Below are positions 1-5,346 of a stretch of DNA of 5,346 bases, piece after piece. The DNA comes from RUG13091 sp963619935 (lineage in GTDB: Bacteria; Bacillota_I; Bacilli_A; RFN20; CAG-826). The position numbers and the translations under genes are program-made. Within the stretch, counting starts at the first letter, position 1. Each line of letters opens with the position of its first letter. Location: contig CAVEYA010000070.1 in assembly GCA_963619935.1 (NCBI GenBank), positions 1-5,346 on the forward strand, in the 5' to 3' direction. Below the pieces are notes generated by a model. That model did not search any database, had not been told where the DNA came from, and saw nothing but the letters and a program-made list of their open reading frames with translations.

Positions 1-23
1 ATGTTATTGCGATTAATTTCCAT
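1..23 (-). CDS. rsmA: Probable start of rsmA/ksgA (16S rRNA dimethyladenosine transferase), partial
   Basis: An ATG at 23-21 on the minus strand opens a reading frame (M-E-I-N-R-N-N...) that runs off the left edge of the window. It overlaps the last codons and stop of rnmV by 11 nt in a different frame. Seven codons are too few to recognise a protein. The name rests only on context: in many Firmicutes rnmV is followed directly by ksgA/rsmA, which dimethylates two adenines near the 3' end of 16S rRNA. An AAGG at 37-40 is a possible but distant Shine-Dalgarno sequence. The true start could instead lie beyond the window edge. Confidence 0.35.
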
Positions 24-546
24 ATTCTTTAACTAGCCTTTCTATTTCATTAATTTCTATCTTTTTTAAATTTAAACGATCTATCAATATTTTATTGTTG
101 TAACAAACTCCTAGATTTAAAGAAGAAGCGATATAATTACGCATACAACTATTATTGACACCCAAATTAATTAATAAAGATGTATTAAATATTTTAGATT
201 CTTCAAATTTATCACTAAAATATTCTGTTAGAATATTTATAATTTCATTTTTATCACATTCCGCGACACCGTGCTTTTGATATTCTTTACGATTTTTGAA
301 ATTAATTTTTAAAAGTATCGCAGACGGAATTTCTTTTTTTATACGATTAGAGATTCTCTCTCCTGCATCATCAGGATCAGTCATAACAAATATCTTTTTT
401 TGATTAGCTAAATCTTTAAGGAATTGAATATCTGAATTGCGTAAATCAAAACCATTTGTAATAAAGTAATTAGTTTCTATAAAAGTAGATAAAAAAGCTT
501 TATCACACTTACCTTCAACAATTAAAACGCCATTTAGATAATACAT
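13..546 (-). CDS. rnmV: Ribonuclease M5 (5S rRNA maturation, TOPRIM nuclease)
   Basis: RNase M5 cuts both strands of the 5S rRNA precursor stem in Gram-positive bacteria, usually with ribosomal protein L18 bound. The 177-residue product is close to the usual size of about 180-190. The N-terminal TOPRIM domain is clear: V-E11-G-K-x-D15 (catalytic glutamate loop), T30-N31-G32, and D57-P-D59-D-A-G62 (metal-binding acidic motif). An H92-G-V-A-E segment typical of the family follows. The C-terminal half (about 122-177) has the L-x-x-L-G ... R-x-x-I/L ... L-G-V/I-x-Y-x-N-K ... R-L-N pattern of the M5 rRNA-binding domain. The start is chosen because it gives the normal short lead to the VEGK motif; no good Shine-Dalgarno precedes it. 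It begins 3 nt after the tatD stop, so translation is probably coupled. The gene is intact and ends in TAA, overlapped by the likely rsmA start. Confidence 0.93.
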   Translation of the reverse strand: MYYLNGVLIVEGKCDKAFLSTFIETNYFITNGFDLRNSDIQFLKDLANQKKIFVMTDPDDAGERISNRIKKEIPSAILLKINFKNRKEYQKHGVAECDKNEIINILTEYFSDKFEESKIFNTSLLINLGVNNSCMRNYIASSLNLGVCYNNKILIDRLNLKKIEINEIERLVKEYGN

Positions 547-547
547 A

Positions 548-563
548 ATTTACACGTGAAACA
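548..563. promoter_or_regulatory. parS-like ParB/Spo0J binding site (candidate)
   Basis: The plus strand reads ATTTACACGTGAAACA. The Bacillus-type parS consensus is TGTTNCACGTGAAACA, so 13 of 15 defined positions match and only the first two differ. The central CACGTG and the whole GTGAAACA half-site are perfect. On the minus strand this is an uninterrupted 11-nt match, TGTTTCACGTG. The site spans the last tatD codons, the tatD stop and one base of the 3-nt gap before rnmV. parS sites cluster near the replication origin in Firmicutes, and the rpmH end of this window is a typical origin-proximal locus about 4.7 kb away. Two mismatches and overlap with coding sequence leave chance possible. Confidence 0.5.
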
Positions 564-1317
564 ATTTACAAGCATTATCATATGTAGCTTGTTCTATTTC
601 TTTAATAGATACTTCTTTTATTATTGCCATTTCTTCAATGATTAAAGGATTATTTTTTGGTTCATTTATTGTCCCTCTTAAAGGATGTGGAGCTAAATAT
701 GGAGAGTCAGTTTCTACTAACAACTTATCAAGTGGAACTTCTTTGCATACTTCTTTTGGTGTTTTTGCGTTTATGAAGGTTAAAGGGCCATCTAAACCAA
801 TATATAAACCAAGCTTTAACACTTCTTGCATAAATTCCACAGAACCAGAAAAACAATGCATTGTACCAGAAGATGTTGGCGTTACTTCTTTTAAAATGTT
901 TAAACAATCTAAAAATGCATCACGGTTATGAATAATTACTGGTTTATGATTTTCGTTTGCAAAAATAATTTGTCTTTTAAACCATTTTTGTTGCAAAAGT
1001 TGCTTATTTTTATCTTTTTCCCAGTGATAATCTAAGCCAATTTCACCTACCGCTACAACCTTTGGATCATTAATATGAGACATTACTTCTAAATAATCTT
1101 TTTCTTCTAATTCGTAGACTTCAGTTGGATGAAAGCCGATAGCGGCGTACACATTCTCATATTGTTCGGCAATCTTGATAGCTAACAAAGATGATTCTTT
1201 ATCCCAACCAACAACTAAAAATTTAGTCACACCAACTTTGTTCGCACGTTCAATTACTTCATCAATATGTTGATATAAGTCAGGATGATTTAAATGGCAG
1301 TGTGTGTCAAAAATCAT
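550..1317 (-). CDS. tatD: TatD family metal-dependent deoxyribonuclease
   Basis: TatD-family TIM-barrel hydrolases are cytoplasmic Mg-dependent 3'-5' nucleases; roles in DNA repair and quality control have been proposed, but the physiological substrate is often uncertain. At 255 residues the product has the normal length. All metal-binding positions are visible: D-T-H6-C-H8 at the N-terminus, G-E92-I-G-L-D-Y, I-I-H130-N-R-D-A, M-H154-C-F-S-G, and E-T-D204-S-P-Y-L-A-P, followed by R214-G-T-x-N-E-P. The ATG puts the DTHCH motif at residue 4, as expected. It starts 2 nt after the mnmE stop with only a weak GG-containing ribosome binding site, suggesting translational coupling. The last codons (F-H-V) and the stop lie inside a parS-like palindrome. 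In many Firmicutes tatD is near rnmV and ksgA, which fits its place here. Confidence 0.93.
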   Translation of the reverse strand: MIFDTHCHLNHPDLYQHIDEVIERANKVGVTKFLVVGWDKESSLLAIKIAEQYENVYAAIGFHPTEVYELEEKDYLEVMSHINDPKVVAVGEIGLDYHWEKDKNKQLLQQKWFKRQIIFANENHKPVIIHNRDAFLDCLNILKEVTPTSSGTMHCFSGSVEFMQEVLKLGLYIGLDGPLTFINAKTPKEVCKEVPLDKLLVETDSPYLAPHPLRGTINEPKNNPLIIEEMAIIKEVSIKEIEQATYDNACKLFHV

Positions 1318-1319
1318 AA

Positions 1320-2654
1320 TTATTTACCAACGCAGAAACGAGAAAAGATTTCTTTACTTAAATCTATTTGATTGGCTTCGCCAAGAATTTCTAATATTGC
1401 AGTATATGCTTCCATTAAAGAGACAGAAATTAAATCAACGGTTAAATTATCATTCGCATCTTCAATAGCCTTTAATAAGGCTGTTTTCGCTTGTTTTAAC
1501 AATCCTATTTGACGAGTGTTATTGAGCGCAGGTTGTTTAAAAGATTGTTCATTTAAGCCAACCTTTTGGTAAATTGCATTAGTTAAATTATCAATATCTT
1601 TCTTTTCTGCTGATATGTATAATGCGTTCTCTTTTTTATCGTTAATTAAATCAGCTTTGTTATAAACAATAATGCGATTCATATCTTTAGTTAAAGAAAG
1701 AATTTCTTCATCTTCTTTGTCTATTTTTCTAGACGAATCTAAAACTACAATAATTAAATCTGCATTTTGAATGCTATTTTTTGCTTTTTCCACACCGATA
1801 GATTCTACTTTATCATCAACATTTCTAATACCAGCAGTGTCTAATAAATGAAGGACTAACCCATTAAGATTAATTTCTCCTTCAACAATATCTCTAGTAG
1901 TTCCGGCAATATCAGTAACAATAGCTTTTTCTTCACCTACTAAAGCATTTAATAAGGAAGATTTACCAACATTTGGTTTACCCACAATTGCAACTTTAAT
2001 GCCATCTTTAATAATTATGGCTTTTTGGCCATCATTAACAAGTTTATTGATTAAATCAATAATTTCATTGCATGTAGAAATAATCTTTTCTTTATTAGCA
2101 ATTTCAATATCTTGATATTCAGGGTAATCAATATTAACTTCAATTAAAGAAATAATGTCTGCTAAACGTGTTTTTAAAGGTTTAATTAAAAGACTAGTTT
2201 GACCATCTAAGGAGAGCATGGATAAGTTCTTTGCTTCGGCAGTTGTAGCGTTTATTACATCATTAATAGCTTCAGCTTGAATTAAGTCGATTTTTTGATG
2301 TAAGAACGCTCTTGAAGAATATTCTCCATTTGTGGCTAATGTTGCGCCATTTTGTAGTAACACTTCCATGATTTGATTAGCGATTAGCATGCTTCCGTGG
2401 CAAATAATTTCAACTGAATCTTCACCAGTAAAAGATTTTGGACCTTTATAAGCCGCTAATACAACATCATCAATCTTTTGTTTGTTGTCTGGATTAATGA
2501 TATGGCCAAATAATAATGTTCTTTTTGTTATTTTAGTTAAATCTTTAGAAAAACATTTTGAAACAATGTTAAAACAATCATCACCAGAAACTCTAATGAT
2601 GGCTAATGCTGATTTCATTGGGGGTGTTGCTAAAGCAATGATTGTTTTAAACAT
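1320..2654 (-). CDS. mnmE: tRNA uridine-5-carboxymethylaminomethyl(34) synthesis GTPase MnmE (TrmE)
   Basis: MnmE works with MnmG to make (carboxymethyl)aminomethyl-uridine at the wobble position of certain tRNAs, using a folate-derived carbon and GTP hydrolysis. The 444 residues match the family (about 450). Residues 1-118 form the folate-binding domain (A-T-P-P ... I-I-R-V-S-G). The helical domain begins at R115-A-F-L and D123-L-I-Q-A-E-A. The inserted GTPase domain has G1 G225-K-P-N-V-G-K-S232, G2 around G251-T-T-R-D, G3 D272-T-A-G, G4 N332-K-A-D and G5 S348-A-E. The C-terminus is F-C441-V-G-K, keeping the invariant cysteine. Two normally conserved spots differ: M-K-S-A-L follows ATPP where a glycine-rich G-x-G is usual, and F-L-H-Q-K replaces F-L-N-G/D-K. 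A modest AAAGAAG-like site precedes the ATG, just after the jag terminator hairpin. The partner mnmG is not in the window; tatD follows instead. Confidence 0.97.
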   Translation of the reverse strand: MFKTIIALATPPMKSALAIIRVSGDDCFNIVSKCFSKDLTKITKRTLLFGHIINPDNKQKIDDVVLAAYKGPKSFTGEDSVEIICHGSMLIANQIMEVLLQNGATLATNGEYSSRAFLHQKIDLIQAEAINDVINATTAEAKNLSMLSLDGQTSLLIKPLKTRLADIISLIEVNIDYPEYQDIEIANKEKIISTCNEIIDLINKLVNDGQKAIIIKDGIKVAIVGKPNVGKSSLLNALVGEEKAIVTDIAGTTRDIVEGEINLNGLVLHLLDTAGIRNVDDKVESIGVEKAKNSIQNADLIIVVLDSSRKIDKEDEEILSLTKDMNRIIVYNKADLINDKKENALYISAEKKDIDNLTNAIYQKVGLNEQSFKQPALNNTRQIGLLKQAKTALLKAIEDANDNLTVDLISVSLMEAYTAILEILGEANQIDLSKEIFSRFCVGK

Positions 2655-2665
2655 ATTTCTTCTTT

Positions 2666-2688
2666 AAAAGCACCCATAAAGGGTGCTT
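2666..2688 (-). terminator. Rho-independent terminator/attenuator hairpin after jag
   Basis: Reading the minus strand, AAGCACCC - TTTAT - GGGTGCTT forms a perfect 8-bp stem with a 5-nt loop. It is followed by only two further Ts (four consecutive Ts counting the stem end) before AAAG. It lies in the 41-nt gap between the jag stop and the mnmE start. The weak U-tract and the lack of an obvious promoter between hairpin and mnmE suggest partial termination with read-through into mnmE. The plus-strand reading has no T-run and there is no convergent gene. Confidence 0.7.
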
Positions 2689-2695
2689 ATACATT

Positions 2696-3295
2696 TTATT
2701 CTACAAAGATAATTTGTACTTGACGATGTGTGCCTTCACCAATTGATTCAGTGCGAATGTTTGGCATACCTGAGCAAGCATTATGAATAGCTCTTCTTTC
2801 ATCAGAAGGCATTGGATCAAAAGTATAAGTTGTTTTAGTCTTTTGCACTTCGTGAGCGTATCTACGAGCTAATTTACCTAAACGGTAATATTTATTATCT
2901 TTATAACCATTAACGTCTAATAAAATTCTAAAACGTTTATGGAATTTATTACTCACAGCGAGTTTTACTAACTCATTGAGAGCTTGTAAGGTTTTACCAT
3001 TTTTACCAATTAAAATTGGGTTATGAGTGGAATCAATTGTGATACGAATAATTTCATCATCTAATTTAGTATCTACAGTAGATTCAATTTCTAACGCATC
3101 AATAGATGCAAGGATATAATCTTCTGCGTATCTAATAACATCTGTTAAATCATAAACATCAACAACAATTTTTTTATTGAAAATGCCTTTAGTTTTATCA
3201 GTGACAACGTAAATTAAACTTTCAACAGGAGTGCCAGTTTCTTCACTAGCGCTTTGTAATGCTTCTTCCACTGTTTTTCCAGTATATGATTTCAT
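2696..3295 (-). CDS. jag: Jag/KhpB family RNA-binding protein (Jag_N, KH, R3H)
   Basis: Jag (KhpB, EloR) is a cytoplasmic RNA-binding protein linked in Firmicutes to control of cell elongation and division, often acting with the small KH protein KhpA. The 199-residue product shows three parts. An N-terminal Jag_N-like segment (about 1-48) has G-K-T-V-E-E-A-L and K-G-I-F-N-K-K. A KH domain (about 50-128) has the GxxG loop I-G97-K-N-G100-K-T. An R3H domain (about 136-199) has the signature R167-R-A-I-H171. The gene starts 9 nt after yidC with a strong AGGAGG site, and the jag-behind-yidC order is widely conserved. It ends at TAA just before a terminator hairpin. No linker expansion or truncation is seen. 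Confidence 0.95.
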   Translation of the reverse strand: MKSYTGKTVEEALQSASEETGTPVESLIYVVTDKTKGIFNKKIVVDVYDLTDVIRYAEDYILASIDALEIESTVDTKLDDEIIRITIDSTHNPILIGKNGKTLQALNELVKLAVSNKFHKRFRILLDVNGYKDNKYYRLGKLARRYAHEVQKTKTTYTFDPMPSDERRAIHNACSGMPNIRTESIGEGTHRQVQIIFVE

Positions 3296-3300
3296 ATAAA

Positions 3301-3306
3301 CCTCCT
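3301..3306 (-). promoter_or_regulatory. Ribosome binding site of jag, overlapping the yidC stop
   Basis: The minus strand reads TAGGAGG, then TTTAT and the jag ATG. The AGGAGG core is a full Shine-Dalgarno sequence 5 nt from the start codon. Its first two bases lie inside the yidC TAG stop codon (3305-3307). Ribosomes finishing yidC therefore stop on the jag binding site, which favours coupled translation. Confidence 0.85.
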
Positions 3307-4795
3307 AGTTGCGTTTACCTTTTTTCTTTTTCATTACTAAATGAGTAATGAGTGTTTGACCAATAGAGAAGAACGCACCGATTAACCAGTAGACTCCTAA
3401 TGAGGAGACGAGGGAGAATCCCATAAAGATAATCATTACTAACATCACATAAGTGAAAATTTTACTTTTCTTATCATTTTCTTTTTGTGATGGATTGCGT
3501 CCTAATTTGGCAATCTTTTTCTTTTCTGCTTTTTGCATCCATTGTGGAAGTAGCATAGCTACTGTTTGTGCTGCACTCATTAAAAGGAATAAAACAAGAG
3601 CAGTCCATACACCTGATGATGGGTGAGCCCAGTTTGACCATGTTGTCAAAACAGAACTAATAGATGTAGAAAGGTTTAATCCAAGGAATGATCCGGAAGA
3701 TAAGTAAGAACTTCCTTGCATTGCACTCCACACACAGATGAAGACAGGGAATTGTACAATCATCACGAGGATGGAAGATAATGGATTAATCTTATTTTTC
3801 TTATAAAGCTTTTGCATTTCTTCCGCCATTCTTTGTTTTTCATATTGATTGGAATTGGCGTTAGGATATTTGGCCTGAATTTTTGCGATTTCAGGTTGCA
3901 AAGCTTGCATCTTACTTGATGCAGTAGTTTGTTTAAATGTAACCGCTAACATTAAACTTCTAACGATTAATGTGACAAATAAAATTGAGAGTAATTGTGC
4001 CCAACCAGAAGCTACTCCGCCTTTGAGCATGCCGGATGTAAATGTATCAATTAACCAGCCAATTGGGTAAACAAGAAGGCCAGATAAGAATCCAGTTTTC
4101 CATGCATAACCCCAATCTTTTTTCTCGATTTCTACTTCTTTTCCATTATAGTGTCCATAATATCCACCTTCAGTGGCGATACATGAACGATAGGATGAAA
4201 TAGCGGTGTTCATTTGTGTCTTATAGTAAGTGATAAAGTCGTTAGTTGGGCATTCATCAATGGAAACTTTATTAGATAATCTAATTTCATTATTCCAGGC
4301 GATGTAGTTAGTCCAAAGGACTCCTTTACCATTTTCATCTTCACCATAAAACTTTAAATATCCAAATTTAGTTAAGATGCCTTTTTCTTCATCACTGTCA
4401 TTAATTTTTGCCGCAGTGATGTTAGTTTCTCCAGACGCTGCAATTGCGTTTTTTAAAACAATTGTGTCTAATTCGATATAGTAGTCTAGAGAAGGTGAGG
4501 CAATATTTTGTTTGCTTAAAGCAGTGCTAATAATATTTGTTAAATAAGTATCATTACTAAAATCAGCAGCGTAGTAAACATCATAATCATCTAGTTTTGC
4601 GTATTTACCAGTTTCACCTGCTGCTGCTTGTGCTTCAGCTTCAGTATCAAAATATTCACACACACCATAATCAAAAGCATATAACATGTGTGCTTTATCA
4701 AGGTTTGAGCAGAAAGAATTAGTACAGCTGGTTAAAGCAGTAGCACCAAAAAGTAGTGCTGCAATACTTAAACCTAATTTTGTGCTTTTTTTCAT
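3305..4795 (-). CDS. yidC: Membrane protein insertase YidC/Oxa1 with large N-terminal outward-facing region
   Basis: YidC inserts and folds membrane proteins, alone or with SecYEG. The C-terminal half of this 496-residue protein is a clear YidC core. It has hydrophobic segments at about 264-287, 338-358, 396-418, 447-467 and 469-488. The first contains the conserved hydrophilic-groove arginine R279 (T-L-I-V-R), followed by M296-Q-A-L-Q-P-E and K309-Y-P in the cytoplasmic helical loop. Then come N337-P-L-S ... Q348-F-P-V-F, G467-V-Y-W and Q480-T-L. The tail is basic (KKKKGKRN), as in family members that contact the ribosome. The N-terminus is a lipoprotein signal (K2-K3, hydrophobic 7-20, lipobox L21-T-S-C24). 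Residues 25 to about 235 form a long, mostly polar region with C29, C46, C182 and C205; I do not recognise it. Common Gram-positive YidC proteins are about 260-300 residues. The start overlaps the rnpA stop as ATGA, with AGGA at 4804-4807 inside rnpA. Confidence 0.95.
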   Translation of the reverse strand: MKKSTKLGLSIAALLFGATALTSCTNSFCSNLDKAHMLYAFDYGVCEYFDTEAEAQAAAGETGKYAKLDDYDVYYAADFSNDTYLTNIISTALSKQNIASPSLDYYIELDTIVLKNAIAASGETNITAAKINDSDEEKGILTKFGYLKFYGEDENGKGVLWTNYIAWNNEIRLSNKVSIDECPTNDFITYYKTQMNTAISSYRSCIATEGGYYGHYNGKEVEIEKKDWGYAWKTGFLSGLLVYPIGWLIDTFTSGMLKGGVASGWAQLLSILFVTLIVRSLMLAVTFKQTTASSKMQALQPEIAKIQAKYPNANSNQYEKQRMAEEMQKLYKKNKINPLSSILVMIVQFPVFICVWSAMQGSSYLSSGSFLGLNLSTSISSVLTTWSNWAHPSSGVWTALVLFLLMSAAQTVAMLLPQWMQKAEKKKIAKLGRNPSQKENDKKSKIFTYVMLVMIIFMGFSLVSSLGVYWLIGAFFSIGQTLITHLVMKKKKGKRN

Positions 4796-5130
4796 TTGTT
4801 AATTCCTACCTGTAAAGTTAATAAATCACATAATAGTGATTTGTTATCATTAAATGTTTTTTCTAAAAAAGAAGGTTTAATAATGATAACTAAATCGAGA
4901 CATTGTGCGTTGTAATCAATTAAATCATCACACATTGCTCTAACTTGTCGTTTGATTCTATTCCTAGTCACAGCATTGCCTAACTTTGTAGACACTGAAA
5001 GCCCAACTCTAGTATAACTAAGTTCACTTTTACGAGCGTGAATAAGAAATCCATCTCCACGAAAAGTTTTGCCTTTTTTAATCGTTAAACCGAATTCAGT
5101 ATTTGATTTGATACGATTAATAATTTTCAT
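4792..5130 (-). CDS. rnpA: Ribonuclease P protein component
   Basis: RnpA is the small basic protein that binds the RNase P ribozyme and helps it recognise the 5' leader of precursor tRNAs. The 112-residue product has the usual size and the family signature G51-N-A-V-T-R56-N-R58-I-K-R61-Q-V-R64 (RNR motif). Before this comes the conserved F13 region, K19-G-K and the strand R41-V-G-L-S-V-S. The normally basic residue before the RNR helix (S-V-S-K-K) is S-V-S-T-K here, a mild variation. The gene begins 12 nt after rpmH with a weak GAGA-type binding site (about 5136-5140). It ends in TGA, overlapping the yidC ATG by 4 nt. The rpmH-rnpA-yidC order is one of the most conserved near bacterial origins. 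Confidence 0.97.
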   Translation of the reverse strand: MKIINRIKSNTEFGLTIKKGKTFRGDGFLIHARKSELSYTRVGLSVSTKLGNAVTRNRIKRQVRAMCDDLIDYNAQCLDLVIIIKPSFLEKTFNDNKSLLCDLLTLQVGINK

Positions 5131-5142
5131 CTAAAATCTCAA

Positions 5143-5277
5143 TTAGGCTGTGAGAGTTTTACGACCCTTAGCTCTACGACGGGCTAAAACATTACGACCT
5201 TTGCTGCTTTTCATTCTGGCGCGGAAACCAGCTTTGTGAGCATGTTTGATCTTGCTTGGTTGATATGTACGTTTCAT
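5143..5277 (-). CDS. rpmH: 50S ribosomal protein L34
   Basis: This 44-codon gene encodes L34, a small, very basic protein of the large ribosomal subunit. Translation of the minus strand gives M-K-R-T-Y-Q-P-S-K-I-K, then H-A-H-K-A-G-F-R-A-R-M, S-S-K-G-R-N-V-L-A-R-R-R and G-R-K-T-L-T-A. This is the family signature from end to end at the usual length of 44. The ATG is supported by a strong AGGAGGT site 9 nt upstream, and the gene ends in TAA 12 nt before rnpA. It is the first gene of the operon, directly behind a near-consensus promoter. In many bacteria dnaA and the replication origin lie on the far side of this promoter, which would be just outside the window. Confidence 0.98.
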   Translation of the reverse strand: MKRTYQPSKIKHAHKAGFRARMKSSKGRNVLARRRAKGRKTLTA

Positions 5278-5286
5278 ATTTGGTGT

Positions 5287-5293
5287 ACCTCCT
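5287..5293 (-). promoter_or_regulatory. Ribosome binding site of rpmH
   Basis: The minus strand carries AGGAGGT, a full anti-16S match, 9 nt before the rpmH ATG. It confirms the start codon and, with the matching site before jag, a Firmicute-type Shine-Dalgarno system. Confidence 0.88.
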
Positions 5294-5309
5294 ATTACAT
5301 AGCGGGAAA

Positions 5310-5339
5310 ATTATAATTAATTTTATATATAAAAGTCAA
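5310..5339 (-). promoter_or_regulatory. Sigma-A type promoter of the rpmH-rnpA-yidC-jag operon
   Basis: On the minus strand the -35 box is TTGACT at 5339-5334 (5 of 6 to consensus). The -10 box is TATAAT at 5315-5310 (perfect). They are separated by an 18-nt AT-rich spacer. Transcription would start near 5303, giving a leader of about 25 nt that holds the AGGAGGT site. This is the only strong promoter I see in the window, and it fits high expression of a ribosomal protein gene. Confidence 0.85.
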
Positions 5340-5346
5340 TAAAATG

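Noticed and set aside
500..508. TTATCACAC as a possible DnaA box
   Set aside because: It matches TTATCCACA only in the first five bases and lies within rnmV coding sequence. No convincing DnaA box was found in the window, including the short region upstream of rpmH.
638..931. Plus-strand open frame of 97 codons inside tatD
   Set aside because: It lies wholly opposite the well-supported tatD gene, has no ribosome binding site or recognisable motif, and is the mirror of coding sequence.
2482..2667. Plus-strand open frame of 61 codons opposite the 5' end of mnmE
   Set aside because: It overlaps the conserved N-terminal domain of MnmE on the other strand, has no recognisable motif, and runs into the terminator hairpin.
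4786..4792. Run of seven A residues (minus strand) right after the yidC start codon, as a possible phase-variation tract
   Set aside because: It simply encodes the Lys-Lys-Ser start of the signal peptide (AAA AAA AGC); seven is short and ordinary in an AT-rich genome.
5344..5346. ATG at the right edge on the plus strand as a possible divergent gene start (for example dnaA)
   Set aside because: Three bases at the window end, next to the rpmH -35 box and without a ribosome binding site, give no support.

Overview
The window is a tightly packed stretch of a low-GC bacterial chromosome, with every gene on the minus strand. Reading down that strand from the right edge, it carries rpmH (ribosomal protein L34), rnpA (RNase P protein), yidC (membrane insertase), jag/khpB (KH-R3H RNA-binding protein), mnmE (tRNA U34 modification GTPase), tatD (metal-dependent nuclease) and rnmV (5S rRNA maturase RNase M5). 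A few codons of what is probably rsmA/ksgA follow at the left edge. Almost no sequence is non-coding: gaps are 2 to 41 nt and at least one gene pair overlaps.

The gene set, strong AGGAGG ribosome binding sites and AT-rich composition point to the Firmicutes/Bacilli-Mollicutes side of the tree. All tryptophans that can be checked (12 in YidC, 3 in TatD) are encoded by TGG, and TGA is used as the rnpA stop. This is therefore a standard-code organism and not a UGA=Trp mycoplasma. An Erysipelotrichia-, Acholeplasma- or RF39-like lineage would fit, but the exact group cannot be fixed from the sequence alone.

Right part (about 2696-5346): the classic origin-proximal rpmH-rnpA-yidC-jag operon, driven by a near-consensus sigma-A promoter at 5310-5339. 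In many bacteria dnaA and oriC lie just beyond this promoter, which here would be outside the window. The operon joins translation (L34), tRNA 5'-end maturation (RnpA), membrane protein insertion (YidC) and an RNA-binding regulator (Jag). It ends in an 8-bp GC-rich hairpin with a short U-tract. The hairpin sits in the 41-nt gap before mnmE, so it probably attenuates and does not fully block transcription into mnmE.

Left part (1-2654): mnmE-tatD-rnmV-(rsmA), an RNA-modification and RNA-processing block with 2-3 nt gaps. In Bacillus subtilis mnmE is followed by mnmG, while tatD...rnmV-ksgA is a separate cluster; here the two blocks are joined directly.

Most notable observations: (1) a parS-like ParB-binding palindrome at the tatD stop/rnmV start junction, in a plausible near-origin position; (2) a YidC with a lipoprotein-type N-terminus and an extra outward-facing region of about 210 residues, far longer than the usual Gram-positive YidC; (3) the mnmE-tatD junction. 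I see no mobile element, CRISPR array, phage or defence gene, and no wholly new system. These are housekeeping genes with some unusual details.
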